Shown piece after piece: positions 10,911 through 21,213 of a DNA stretch of 64,000 nucleotides. The notes under the pieces are model-generated. The model saw only the letters and a program-made list of their open reading frames with translations, ran no database searches and was not told the DNA's origin. Origin of the DNA: Saposhnikovia divaricata (Eukaryota > Streptophyta > Magnoliopsida > Apiales > Apiaceae); NCBI GenBank assembly GCA_036435485.1, contig CM071597.1:11463881-11527880 (forward strand). Direction: 5' to 3'. Both the position numbers and the translations under genes were made by a program. The number at the start of each line of letters is the position of its first letter. Position 1 is the first letter of the stretch.

Positions 10911-13900
10911 ATGGTTACCACTCGAAGAACAACACCGATCTCAACCGAGGCTACCTCCGGAACCATCGTTCCACCAATCACTGCTCCTCCTGTTGGTACA
11001 GGGCCAGGGTCTGTACTCCCATTGACGGAAACAAACCCTCGTAGTCAGGCCTCTCAACCACAAGGGACGGATCCCCCCGCTGAAAGATCTCAACCTGAAA
11101 TCGTCCCTCTAGGACAGGAGACTAACCCGCTCCAGATGGTGGTCTCTCCTCTCCCTCTGAGTAGCCGCCCGCCGCTTCACAGTCTCTCCACTTCTTCGCT
11201 CCCTGTCAACACTAACCCAATGTATGGGCTACCTAATTACCCCCAAGATCCAAGGGATCCAGGACCAAGCGGTCATGCTCGGTTGATCCATGGGCAACAA
11301 CAATCCCCTTATCTTAGAGGCCCGGCTCCTCCTGAACCAGGATACTATGATTACTCTGGTCCTTATACCGGAGACTCGTCGTCTGAAGACGATGATCGAG
11401 ACGAAGCCCCAAGGAGGCGACGCGCTAGTAAGGAACCTCTAGGGAGGAATCCATCGAACCGAGATGGTCCTTTAACAATCGCAGAGAAAATTAAGGCTTA
11501 TGAAGCCGAGATTCAGAAGCTGAAGGACGACCAAGCAAGGGAACTAGAGAGACAGAACCCTAATCAGACTCGACCTCCTCCGACTTCAGGAGGGATTCCC
11601 TTCATAGATCTGGAGAGGTCTTCAAGGAGACACCGAAGGGCTGAAGCCCCAACCAGAGGAACTACCAGGGTGGAACCCCCCAAGAATAATCCCAGAGATT
11701 TGATGCTACAAGGAGATCTGGATGATCCGACCCCTCCATTCACTGAGGAGGTAATGAATGCACATATCTCCCGAAAGTTTAAGATGCCCACGATCAAAGC
11801 TTACGATGGAACGGGGGATCCCGCAACTCATGTGAGAACGTTTACGAGCGCCTTGTTACTGCAGCCTGCCAACGATGCCCTTAAGTGTAGGGCGTTTCCC
11901 CAAACCCTGTCGGGCATGGCGCAACGTTGGTATAGTCGTTTACCTCCAAACTCTATTAGCTCTTTCAAGGAGTTGAGTACCGCTTTTGTCAGTCAATTCA
12001 TTAGCGGAAGAATTCATGAGAAAAGCTCTGCATCCCTTATGTATGTGACACAGGGAAAGAATGAGAACTTAAGAGATTACATCAAGCGATTCACTAAGGA
12101 AACTCTGAATATAACCGATTTGGAAAATAAGGTGGCCATGGTAGCCTTGCAGCATGGAACCACGGATCTCTTTTTTAAGAGATCGTTGGCAAAACACCCC
12201 CCTGAAAGCATGGATGAACTTCAACGAAGGGCGGACAAGTATATAAAAGCTGAGGACAGCATCAAGAAAGAAGCCACGTTGGGCAATGGAGGGAACAAGC
12301 GGAAGCAAGAACAAGAGTACGATGCTAGGGACAAGTATCCCCGAGCTAGCAGAGACTCTGAATCTGCTCCAAAAAAGAACTCGGGTCCAAGGTTTTCAGA
12401 GTATGCCAGAATTAATGCTCCAAGAAGCCAGATCCTGTTGGACATTGAAAAGGAAAAGGATTTCCGATGGCCGAAGCCACTTAGAGGAGACCCAGCTAAG
12501 CGAAATAAGGAGCAATACTGCAGGTTCCACAAAGATGTGGGACATGACACCGACGATTGTAGGCAACTCAAGGATGAGATTGAGTTCTTGATACGAAGAG
12601 GAAAACTAAGTCAGTTCACCAAGGGTGATGACCGTGGGAACCAGAGAAGGGACAATGACAGAAGGGACAATGAAAGGAGAGATAATAATAGGATGGATGA
12701 CGACCATGATCGCAATCCCCAACCCCGAAGGGCAGTTATCAATATGATCTGGGGAGGCCCGACAGCAGCCGGCACGACTAAGAATTCTCGAAAAGCTTAT
12801 GCTAGAGAAGTAATGCACATTGTGGGAGAAGCCCCGAAGCGTGCTAAAACCGAGATGGTAATTGGTTTCGATGATTCAGACTTGGAAGGGGTGAAATTCC
12901 CCCATGACGACCCGCTGGTCATAACTCCCGTGATTGGAAACTCCGAAGTAAAACGAGTCTTGATAGACAATGGGGCTTCTGTGGATATTTTATTTCATGA
13001 TGCATTTGTAAAGATGGGTTACAACGACTCTCAACTGACTCCTACAAACATGCCTATATACGGGTTTAACGGAGTGGAGTCTAACGTTGAAGGGACTATT
13101 CAGCTACCCGTGACTATTGGGCAGGAGCCTAAAGAGGCGACTCAGATGTTGAATTTCTTTGTGATCAAGGCAGCATCAACATACAACGCAATCCTTGGAA
13201 GGACTGGACTTCATGCGTTTAAGGCTGTGGCCTCTTCCTATCATATGAAAATTAAGTTTCCGACACGGAATGGTGTCGGAGAACAAAAGGGTGATCAGAA
13301 GATGGCAAGAAGTTGCTATGTGGCCGCACTGAGGGCCGATGGAGTCGGGGGGCAGGTCCTTCCGATTGAAGACATGGATGTCCGCAATGATGAAGAGCAT
13401 AGAGGGAAGCCAGCAGAGGATTTGATTCCCGTACCTCTAGAACCTAATGACCCTGAAAAAGTTACTTATGTTGGAGCATCTCTGAAAGAACCCCTGAAGG
13501 GCAAGTTAATAGAATTCTTACAGAAGAATAGCGACGTGTTCGCTTGGACAGCAGCTGATATGCCAGGGATTGACCCCCGACTCATAACTCATAGGTTAAA
13601 TGTTGATCCCAAAAGAAAGACAATAAAGCAGAAGAAGAGAAACTTTGCTCCGGAGAGGCAAGAGGCCATTAGGCAAGAAGTGAATAAGCTCTTGGAAGCT
13701 GGTTTTATTGAAGAAATTCAGTTTCCTGAATGGTTAGCGAACCCAGTCATGGTCAAGAAAGCAAATGGGAAGTGGAGAATGTGTATAGACTTCACTGACC
13801 TGAATGATGCATGCCCAAAAGATTGTTTTCCCCTGCCGAGGATTGATATGTTGATAGATGCTACAGCTGGACATGAGATGTTAAGCTTCATGGATGGATT

Positions 13901-16673
13901 CAGCGGCTATAATCAGATTAAGATGCACAAGGATGACATACCTAAGGTATCTTTCATTACTGACTTTGGTGTCTTTTGTTATCTTGTCATGGCTTTTGGT
14001 CTAAAGAATGCAGGAGCTACTTACCAACGATTGGTGAATAAGATATTCGCCCATCTGATTGGAAGAACCATGGAGGTATATGTTGATGACATGTTAGTCA
14101 AGAGCCTACTTAAGGCTGATCATATCAAGCACCTCGGAGAGGCATTTGAAGTGCTGAGGCACCACAAGATGATGTTGAATCCTGCCAAGTGTGCTTTTGG
14201 CGTTGGATCGGGGAAGTTTTTAGGGCTGATGGTTTCGAAAAGAGGCATTGAGGCCAATCCTGACAAGATCAAGGCGATTTTAGACATGGAGCCACCACGC
14301 TCTATAAGAGATGTGCAGAGGTTGACAGGTCGAGTTGCAGCCTTAGGAAGATTCATCTCCAAGTCTGGAGACAAATGCTTGCCTTTCTTCCAGGCGTTGA
14401 AAAAGGTGAAAAATTTTGAGTGGACACCTGAAAGCCAAGAGGCCTTTGAGCAACTGAAGAAGTACATGGTGGAAGCCCCGTTATTGACTAAACCAAGTCC
14501 TGGGGAGATTCTTAGTTTATACCTGGCGGTATCCGAACAAGCCCTGAGTGCTGTCCTTATTCGGGAAGAGGAAAAGGTCCAGAAACCTATCTATTATGTG
14601 AGCAAAGTGTTGCATGGGGCTGAGTTGAATTACTCACCCATAGAAAAGTTTGCTTTGGCATTAGTAACTGCCTCAAGAAAGCTGCGGCCTTACTTTCAGG
14701 CACATAAGATTCAAGTTCTGACAAACCAGCAATTGAGGAACATATTGCATAGCCCTAAGGCCAGTGGAAGGCTAATCAAATGGGCGATTGAGTTAGGAGA
14801 GTTTGACATCACATACAAGCCTCGTACAGCTATCAAAGCTCAGGCATTAGCTGACTTCGTGGTTGAATGTACTATTAACAACCAAGAAGTCGGGGGGCAA
14901 GAGATAATGACTACCCCTGGGCAAGAGGAAAAAGAAGAGAAACTTACACCCGATCTGAAGGAATATTGGGTGCTCTATTTTGATGGAGCATCAAAAACAA
15001 AATCTAGTGGTGCAGGTTTGGTTTTGCAAAGCCCCGATGGGTTCACAGTTGAGTACGCTTTAAAGTTGGATTTCCCTACTACCAACAACGAGGCGGAGTA
15101 TGAGGCATTGATAGCTGGTTTGGGCTTGGCCAGAATCATGAGGGTCAAGAATCTCAAAGTTTGTGGAGATTCAAGGCTTGTGGTAGCACAAGTAAATGGT
15201 GAATTCGAGGCTAAAGATGAGACTATGGCAAAATACTTGAGAGTAGTAAAGGCTGTTATGTCCCAGTTTGAGGAGTGCTATGTTGAGCACATTCCAAGAG
15301 AGGAAAACATTAAGGCCGATGCCCTATCTAAGTTTGCTTCTTCTGAAATAGAGAATTATGCTGGGAGTGTCTATTTTCAGGTCTTGAAGGCCCCGACCGT
15401 TAATTCAAAGTTATTGGCACCAATCGATATAGGAGGCTCTTGGATAGACCCTATCAAGGCACACCTTGAGACCGGATGGCTCCCAGACAATGCCTTGGAG
15501 GCACGAAAACTTTCAGTAAGAGCATTGAGATACACTTTGATTGAAGGCATCTTGTATAAGAGGTCGTTTGTCATTCCATACTTGAAATGTTTAAGGCCTC
15601 AAGAGGCAAGAGAAGCATTGGAAGAAGTTCATGAAGGGATCTGTGGGCAACACTTGGGGGGCAGAGCCCTAGCTCACAAGATAATTCGTTTAGGGTTTTA
15701 TTGGCCGGAGATGTTGGCTGATGCACAAAACTATGTCAAGAGATGTGAGAGATGCCAGAAGCATGCCCCAATTGTGAGGCAACCGCCTGAGGTGTTGACC
15801 TCGATTAACTCTCCCATTCCATTTGCAATGTGGGGGATGGATATACTTGGACCCTTTCCCATGGCTTCAGCACAGAGGAAATTCCTAATAGTAGCAATTG
15901 ATTATTTCACTAAGTGGATTGAGGCTAAACCCCTGGCCAAGATAACCACCAAGCAAGTTTCCCAGTTCTTTTGGGAGAACATCATCTGCAGATACGGAAT
16001 CCCACGAATCCTTGTGACAGACAATGGGACACAATTCAACAATGAGGAGTTTAAGAAGTATTGTGAAGAGAATGCAATTGAGCTCCGTTTTACCTCGGTG
16101 GCACACCCTCAGGCCAATGGGCAAGCTGAGGTAGCTAATCGAATTATCCTTGATGGACTGAAAAAGAGGGTCGAACGCTCTAGGAATACTTGGGTAGATG
16201 AGTTGTTGCCCATACTTTGGGCATATCGTACCACTTGTAAGGTAACGACTGGAGCAACCCCATTTTTGCTGGCTTACGGAGCCGAGGCAGTTGTGCCTTT
16301 AGAGATCATGCAAGCATCACCTCGAGTTGAGGCATATGAGCCAGAAACTAATGACGAAGGAATGAGACTCGCCCTTGACTTAATTGATGAGGTTAGAGAT
16401 GGAGCTAATGCGAAGAATGCTGAATATCAGAAGAGAGCATCTTTTCACTACAATCAGAGAGTTAAAGAAAGATTCTTTCGACAAGGTGACATGGTTTTAA
16501 GGAAGATTGAAGCCTCAGGAGCTGGCCAGAAAGGAAAGTTAGCACCAAACTGGGAAGGACCATATCTAGTCAGAAAGGTGTTAGGGCAAGGATCCTACAA
16601 GTTAGAAACCTTGGATGGGGTTGAGGTGCCCCGAACTTGGCACGCTGTGAACCTCAAAGTTTATTATATCTAA
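10911..16673 (+). CDS. Gag-Pol polyprotein, Ty3/gypsy Tat lineage, intact (1920 aa)
   Basis: This encodes everything needed for retrotransposition in a single frame. Approximate order: Pro-rich N-terminus; Gag domain at 300-420 (AQRWYSRLPPNSISSF); a divergent zinc knuckle CRFHKDVGHDTDDC at about 536, with His in place of the second Cys; aspartic protease at about 682 (VLIDNGAS, where DTGA or DSGA is usual); reverse transcriptase at 930-1110 with YVDDMLVK at about 1056; RT-linked RNase H at 1195-1320; a second RNase H at about 1350 (YFDGASKTKSSGAG); and integrase with an HHCC finger at about 1571, MDILGPFP at 1643 and VTDNGTQF at 1701. The start is the ATG in CCATGG. No stops or frameshifts are seen. 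The dual RNase H supports the Tat lineage. Confidence 0.95.
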   Translation: MVTTRRTTPISTEATSGTIVPPITAPPVGTGPGSVLPLTETNPRSQASQPQGTDPPAERSQPEIVPLGQETNPLQMVVSPLPLSSRPPLHSLSTSSLPVNTNPMYGLPNYPQDPRDPGPSGHARLIHGQQQSPYLRGPAPPEPGYYDYSGPYTGDSSSEDDDRDEAPRRRRASKEPLGRNPSNRDGPLTIAEKIKAYEAEIQKLKDDQARELERQNPNQTRPPPTSGGIPFIDLERSSRRHRRAEAPTRGTTRVEPPKNNPRDLMLQGDLDDPTPPFTEEVMNAHISRKFKMPTIKAYDGTGDPATHVRTFTSALLLQPANDALKCRAFPQTLSGMAQRWYSRLPPNSISSFKELSTAFVSQFISGRIHEKSSASLMYVTQGKNENLRDYIKRFTKETLNITDLENKVAMVALQHGTTDLFFKRSLAKHPPESMDELQRRADKYIKAEDSIKKEATLGNGGNKRKQEQEYDARDKYPRASRDSESAPKKNSGPRFSEYARINAPRSQILLDIEKEKDFRWPKPLRGDPAKRNKEQYCRFHKDVGHDTDDCRQLKDEIEFLIRRGKLSQFTKGDDRGNQRRDNDRRDNERRDNNRMDDDHDRNPQPRRAVINMIWGGPTAAGTTKNSRKAYAREVMHIVGEAPKRAKTEMVIGFDDSDLEGVKFPHDDPLVITPVIGNSEVKRVLIDNGASVDILFHDAFVKMGYNDSQLTPTNMPIYGFNGVESNVEGTIQLPVTIGQEPKEATQMLNFFVIKAASTYNAILGRTGLHAFKAVASSYHMKIKFPTRNGVGEQKGDQKMARSCYVAALRADGVGGQVLPIEDMDVRNDEEHRGKPAEDLIPVPLEPNDPEKVTYVGASLKEPLKGKLIEFLQKNSDVFAWTAADMPGIDPRLITHRLNVDPKRKTIKQKKRNFAPERQEAIRQEVNKLLEAGFIEEIQFPEWLANPVMVKKANGKWRMCIDFTDLNDACPKDCFPLPRIDMLIDATAGHEMLSFMDGFSGYNQIKMHKDDIPKVSFITDFGVFCYLVMAFGLKNAGATYQRLVNKIFAHLIGRTMEVYVDDMLVKSLLKADHIKHLGEAFEVLRHHKMMLNPAKCAFGVGSGKFLGLMVSKRGIEANPDKIKAILDMEPPRSIRDVQRLTGRVAALGRFISKSGDKCLPFFQALKKVKNFEWTPESQEAFEQLKKYMVEAPLLTKPSPGEILSLYLAVSEQALSAVLIREEEKVQKPIYYVSKVLHGAELNYSPIEKFALALVTASRKLRPYFQAHKIQVLTNQQLRNILHSPKASGRLIKWAIELGEFDITYKPRTAIKAQALADFVVECTINNQEVGGQEIMTTPGQEEKEEKLTPDLKEYWVLYFDGASKTKSSGAGLVLQSPDGFTVEYALKLDFPTTNNEAEYEALIAGLGLARIMRVKNLKVCGDSRLVVAQVNGEFEAKDETMAKYLRVVKAVMSQFEECYVEHIPREENIKADALSKFASSEIENYAGSVYFQVLKAPTVNSKLLAPIDIGGSWIDPIKAHLETGWLPDNALEARKLSVRALRYTLIEGILYKRSFVIPYLKCLRPQEAREALEEVHEGICGQHLGGRALAHKIIRLGFYWPEMLADAQNYVKRCERCQKHAPIVRQPPEVLTSINSPIPFAMWGMDILGPFPMASAQRKFLIVAIDYFTKWIEAKPLAKITTKQVSQFFWENIICRYGIPRILVTDNGTQFNNEEFKKYCEENAIELRFTSVAHPQANGQAEVANRIILDGLKKRVERSRNTWVDELLPILWAYRTTCKVTTGATPFLLAYGAEAVVPLEIMQASPRVEAYEPETNDEGMRLALDLIDEVRDGANAKNAEYQKRASFHYNQRVKERFFRQGDMVLRKIEASGAGQKGKLAPNWEGPYLVRKVLGQGSYKLETLDGVEVPRTWHAVNLKVYYI

Positions 16674-17079
16674 GTTCTTTTGACAAAGGCTTGGACTTTT
16701 ATCTATTTATTAGGAATAAGGTTCGAATGAAACCATTTTAGAGCATGTTGCTCCCAGTAGAAGATAGAGTATTTATGTAAGGGTTGAACCCATTCTATTG
16801 ATATCCATTGACAGCATAATGGAATTTATATTGTTTTCTTTATGAGTTACTTCTCTTTGTTAAAATAAACACGAAAGGCAAACGTTGAACTAACTTGTGA
16901 GTTTAGTACCAGCCAGGAGGCCAAGTACTTGAGAAATTCTAAAGTTTAACGAACAATAAGCAAAAAATAAGAACATGGAAACAAAAGGAACTACTGCATA
17001 AATAAGTTAAGTCATAAGCCCCGAAGGGCAAAAGTTCAGAATAAATAAAGATAAACAGAAATAAGCCACGCAGGGCCAT
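16674..17079. other. Spacer between gag-pol and the antisense gene
   Basis: About 400 bp of non-coding DNA in which the two convergent transcripts would end. AATAAA-like strings occur on the plus strand (AAATAAACACG at about 16863) and on the minus strand (TTTATT, antisense of AATAAATAAAG near 17041). I see no other feature. Confidence 0.5.
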
Positions 17080-18916
17080 CTACTCATCTAAGTCCTCAAT
17101 AACTACATCTCCCTGAGTGGAAGAAGGATCTGCTGTCTCTACCCCAGGAGAAGAAGGTGGATCCTGAGTGGGCTGAGAGTCCCCATCCACTGCTGTCTCT
17201 GTGGCAATCTCCAGGGTATCTGTCAATCCAGGGATAGCAGGTACCGGGAACTTCTCCAAGGATACCCCCTCGATCTTCCCACTCAGCTCCTCGATGATCC
17301 CCTCCCAACACTCCTTGAAGGTGCCAGGAAAGTTTGCATCATACTCGGCATTCAGGACATCTTGAAAGTCCTTAGAAGCCTTGTAATCAGCAATGATGTG
17401 TTCCCTGTTCTGCTGCACCTCCAGCTGAAGCTTCCTGTTCTTCTCCTTCTCAGCAGCCAGCTCCTTCTCCACCTCCCTAAAACGAGCAAAGTTTGCCTCG
17501 GAGGCATCGAAGTATCTATCTCTATCCCTCTCAGCAATGGTCTTTTCAGCACGCACCTCCTTCAGGTTATGAACAGCGGCCTGAAGGTAGGCGTTCATCT
17601 GCAAAGGAAACAAGTAAATAAGGGAAAAGTAAATGTAATTAAATTAAAGAAGTTGAATAAGAAATTACCGAAGCAACAGCTTGAGCCCCGAGAAGCTCAA
17701 TCTGCAAGTCATCAGAAGACTCCACAATGTGGACCCTGTCCCGTGGAGTAACCACGCTCCTGGACCACTCAGCTGCAGCCCTGGAGTCACCTACAGCTGT
17801 GTCCCTATTGCATAAACCCCATCCCAGTGTAAAGGGAGTGAGGTCTTCCTCAATAGGAACTGGCTTTTCCTGAAGAAAAGCAGGAACACGCTCCACCGCG
17901 GCAGAGGCCTCATCTGTCCTGGCCCTTTTGGCCCTAGGGTTCTCTGTTACCACACTAGCAGTGGCAGCAGTCTCCCTCTGTTTAAAAATTGCTCCCAGGG
18001 CAGTTTTGGCTGCAAAATGATTACAAGAGAGTTAGATAATTATATCTAGCATGAAATATTAACAAAGCAAGAGGTGAGAATTACCCTCAGGGCCCAAATC
18101 GCTTAGCCCATGGGCCTGCAACGAATCTTCAGAAATCAAATTTGCACATTGATGCAAATTATCCGATGTTAATAAATTTATGGCGGCCTCTTCTTCCACG
18201 CCCAATTTTAAACTCCTAACAGGCCCATCAACGGCTCTGCAGAAGGTGGGCCGAAAATAGTTGTCCCAGTCGTCCCCATCCAAAAAGATATAAAACCATT
18301 CCCTTTTCCAATTAGGAAGGGAATCAGGAGCGGAATCCGAAACAAAACAAGAACGGGCCAAGGAACGGTGTTGGATTTTGACCCAGCCCGAATTATCAGA
18401 AGAATTGACAAATTTGAATAGATATCGAAAAACAGAGATGCTGGGCTCAAGCCCATGTTTCTTACATTGGACCAAGAAACAATAGATAAAACGCCATGCA
18501 TTTGGCATAAGTTGGGTTGGACAAACCCGGGCTTCGGCCAAAAGACGGTAAACAAAAGGAGGAGGAGGAAGGCGAAAACCAGCATAAAAAGTTTCTTTAT
18601 AAATCCTAATGGCCCCAGGCTTTGGGTGACAAGCCCTTTCGTTTGAGGCCGGAGCAACGGCCCTATAAGGCCCATTAATATGAAAAAGTTGGGCTAGAAT
18701 GTCTACCCTATGTTGTTTATATTTCGATTTATATTCATAAGCATCTAAATGAAGCATGTTTGGAAAAGCTTGACCAAACTCATTTAAAAGATCCCTAAGG
18801 GAAAAAACACTGGCATGGACAAGAGATGTTTTAGGGTTCTTACCCCTTGAAAGCCGTGGAGCGGTGGTGGAAGTGTTAGCGAGCTGTGACTGGCCTGAAG
18901 AGCTAGAATCCTCCAT
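17080..18916 (-). CDS. Antisense spliced extra gene of the gypsy element (PF04195-like 'gypsy-type' domain plus coiled coil)
   Basis: Three exons on the minus strand join in frame: 18916-18085, 18009-17669 and 17598-17080. Both introns have GTAA donors and TGCAG acceptors (phases 1 and 0). They give a predicted 563-aa protein starting MEDSSSSGQSQ and ending VIEDLDE. Residues about 40-260 (SLRDLLNEFGQAFP ... AGFRLPPPPFVYRLL ... WFYIFLDGDDWDNYF) resemble the putative gypsy-type domain found in extra ORFs of plant Tat elements. The middle has a basic RAKRAR stretch, possibly a nuclear signal. Exon 3 starts with a strongly charged predicted coiled coil (about residues 395-470), followed by a Ser/Pro-rich acidic tail. 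Function is unknown. A TATA box lies upstream at 19146-19154. No lesions are seen. Confidence 0.8.
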
Positions 18917-19145
18917 TGGTATGCTTCCCTTGAAGGCTTGAAACCCAGAAAAGTTGAAAAAAAGAGGTTGAAGAAGATGAAGATTCAACGATCTTCAAAC
19001 GGAAACTGGAAAGTAGGGCGGAGTAAAAACGCCGGAAATCGCCTCACGACAGAACCCTAGCAGAGCTTTTTTGAAAAATATTTGTGATAAGGGAATGATA
19101 ATTTTTGCTGAATAGTGAGATGAGAAATGAGGGATGCACACTACT

Positions 19146-19154
19146 CTTTTATAG
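19146..19154 (-). promoter_or_regulatory. TATA box of the antisense gene
   Basis: Read on the minus strand the sequence is CTATAAAAG, about 230 bases upstream of the ATG at 18916. The intervening leader is AT-rich and has no long uORF that I could recognise. This gives the antisense gene a promoter of its own, independent of the LTRs. Confidence 0.6.
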
Positions 19155-19340
19155 AGTTCATGGTTGGTCATTCAACCGGTTATATCCAGTAAATGGGCTG
19201 CCAACAGGTGACTGGGCCTTTGAATAGGCGGGAAGCCCATGAAATTCAAATTTTGAAATAATTCTAGAATGTTCTACGACATTTTTAGAAAATAGGATAA
19301 AATCCCGTTAGAATTTAAAGGCAGGAAGCCCAATTAAAAG

Positions 19341-20139
19341 GCTATACCCACGCCCAGGAGACCAAACCTCCTAGGCGTGCCTAAGGAAGGTGTCTCCTTG
19401 GCGGGGGTACCCACGCCTAGCTTGATTTTCTCTAAAGAAGGGTATACCCACGCCCAGGAGACCAAACCTCCTAGGCGTGCCTAAGGAAGGTGTCTCCTTG
19501 GCGGGGGTACCCACGCCTAGCTTGATTTTCTCTAAAGAAGGGTATACCCACGCCCAGGAGACCAAACCTCCTAGGCGTGCCTAAGGAAGGTGTCTCCTTG
19601 GCGGGGGTACCCACGCCTAGCTTGATTTTCTCTAAAGAAGGGTATACCCACGCCCAGGAGACCAAACCTCCTAGGCGTGCCTAAGGAAGGTGTCTCCTTG
19701 GCGGGGGTACCCACGCCTAGCTTGATTTTCTCTAAAGAAGGGTATACCCACGCCCAGGAGACCAAACCTCCTAGGCGTGCCTAAGGAAGGTGTCTCCTTG
19801 GCGGGGGTACCCACGCCTAGCTCGATTTTCTCTAAAGAAGGCTATACCCACGCCCAGGAGACCAAACCCCCTAGGCGTGCCTAAGGAGGGTGTCTCCTTG
19901 GCGGGGGTACCCACGCCCAGGAAGCATTTTCAGGGACAAAGGTCACCCACGCCCAGGAGACCAAACCCCCTAGGCGTGCCTAAGGAGGGTGTCTCCTTGG
20001 CGGGGGTACCCACGCCCAGGAAGCATTTCCAGGAACAAAGGTCACCCACGCCCAGGAGACCAAACCCCCTAGGCGTGCCTAAGGAGGGTGTCTCCTTGGC
20101 GGGGGTACCCACGCCCAGGAGGCATTTCTTGCCAAGGTG
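19341..20139. repeat. 100-bp tandem array in the gypsy element (8 units)
   Basis: Units start at 19341, 19441, 19541, 19641, 19741, 19841, 19941 and 20040. The first five are almost identical. The last three change the second half (GAAGCATTT-CAGG-ACAAAGG instead of TTGATTTTCTCTAAAGAAGG) and are one base shorter. Each early unit contains CTAGGCGTG and, 40-odd bases on, CACGCCTAG, so a unit can fold into a hairpin. The array lies upstream of the antisense promoter and before the 3' LTR. In Tat elements this region is known to be hypervariable and a source of satellite DNA. ORFs read across it on both strands are artefacts. Confidence 0.95.
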
Positions 20140-20696
20140 ACTTTTTTAAAAGTTAATCCTTTAAAAAATTTTTTAAATAATGTTGGAAAATTAAAAAATA
20201 ATTCCCAAAAAATACCTGTTGGTACATAAAAATTCCTAAATTATTAGGAAAAATTACAAAAAATACCTGTTGGTACATAAAAATTCCTAAATTATTAGGA
20301 AAAATTACAAAAAATACCTGTTGGTACATAAAAATTCCTAAAATATTAGGAAAAGTACAAAAAAATACGAGGAAAATTATAAAAATATTTTCTTGACTAG
20401 TTGAGCAATAATTTATGCTAATAATGCATAAAAACTCTATGAAAGTGCCGAAATTGCTAAAAGCAAGCACAAATTAAAGCCTCGAATAAGGCAAATCGTC
20501 GTAAATGTGTAGGTCGCTCCACACTTTACAATCAAGACGATACTCGTGAAACACTAGTGTAAACCAAAACTCCCATAAAAGGGTAGGAAAATTAAGAAGT
20601 CCCAGGTAAGGGATAAAAACGACCCCGAGTCTCGATTAAGGCAAATATAACTTCTACGAAAACCTGATCAGTTTTCCTAAGAAGTTGGGGGGCAAA
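20140..20696. other. AT-rich 3' untranslated part of the gypsy element with a 51-bp triplication and polypurine tract
   Basis: A 51-bp unit starting CCTGTTGGTACATAAAAATT recurs at 20215, 20266 and 20317. The last 16 bases before the 3' LTR (GAAGTTGGGGGGCAAA, 20681-20696) form the polypurine tract that primes plus-strand synthesis. No gene is seen. Confidence 0.8.
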
Positions 20697-21213
20697 TGAT
20701 ATGGGCTGAAAATAAGCCCTAAAGACACATTTAATGTGGCATTAATTAGGCCAAGAATAGTCCAAACGTGGGGCCCACCAGCTGGGCCCAAAACCCTAAA
20801 TATAATATTAATTTCGTAATTAATATTAAGGGTAATAAACAGCTCAGCAAATAAGAGTTGGATAAGGATAATATCCCTTTCAAACTTATCCAATAAGGCA
20901 TCCAATTCAATATGGAAACTGATTCCTACAAGGAATAGATCTAGAACATTCCTCAAAGACTTGTCCATCAAGTCTCCAAATCCTACCATAATTCTAAGGC
21001 TTCTCAGCCTATATAAAGGGCCTGACCCCTCATTCCTAGAACTACGTTTGATTGGCTTGATTCTCTAATTTACAGAGATACGTAGGCATTCTGTGAGGAC
21101 CGTTTAAGTCTCGAACGCAGAAGCAGCCATTAAAGCACGAAGCTCACGAACCTTAGCATTAAACATATAAACCCTAGCCGCAATATTTTCAACCTAGTTT
21201 TTATTCCACAACA
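20697..21213 (+). repeat. 3' LTR of the gypsy element
   Basis: 517 bp, with no difference from the 5' LTR found by eye. It is preceded by the polypurine tract and followed by the ATAAT target duplication. Confidence 0.95.

Larger units (their letters stand above)
10361..21213 (+). mobile_element. Complete, very young Ty3/gypsy Tat-lineage (Retand/Ogre-like) LTR retrotransposon
   Basis: The 10,853-bp element is bounded by perfect 5-bp target duplications, ATAAT at 10356-10360 and 21214-21218. Its 517-bp LTRs (10361-10877 and 20697-21213) show no difference by eye. It has a primer-binding site at 10880, an uninterrupted 1920-aa Gag-Pol, a second RNase H domain, an antisense extra gene, a tandem array before the 3' LTR and a purine-rich tract at 20681-20696. 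The dual RNase H and an antisense extra ORF between pol and the 3' LTR are known features of the Tat lineage. Identical LTRs and the open reading frame suggest recent, possibly ongoing, activity. It sits inside MULE-A. Confidence 0.95.

Noticed and set aside
19341..20139. CRISPR-like regular repeats
   Set aside because: Units are contiguous 100-bp tandem copies with no unique spacers, and they lie inside a plant retrotransposon.
19371..20140. Repetitive ORFs on both strands across the 100-bp array
   Set aside because: They arise from the repeat itself. The 100-bp period is not a multiple of three and the sequence has no family match.
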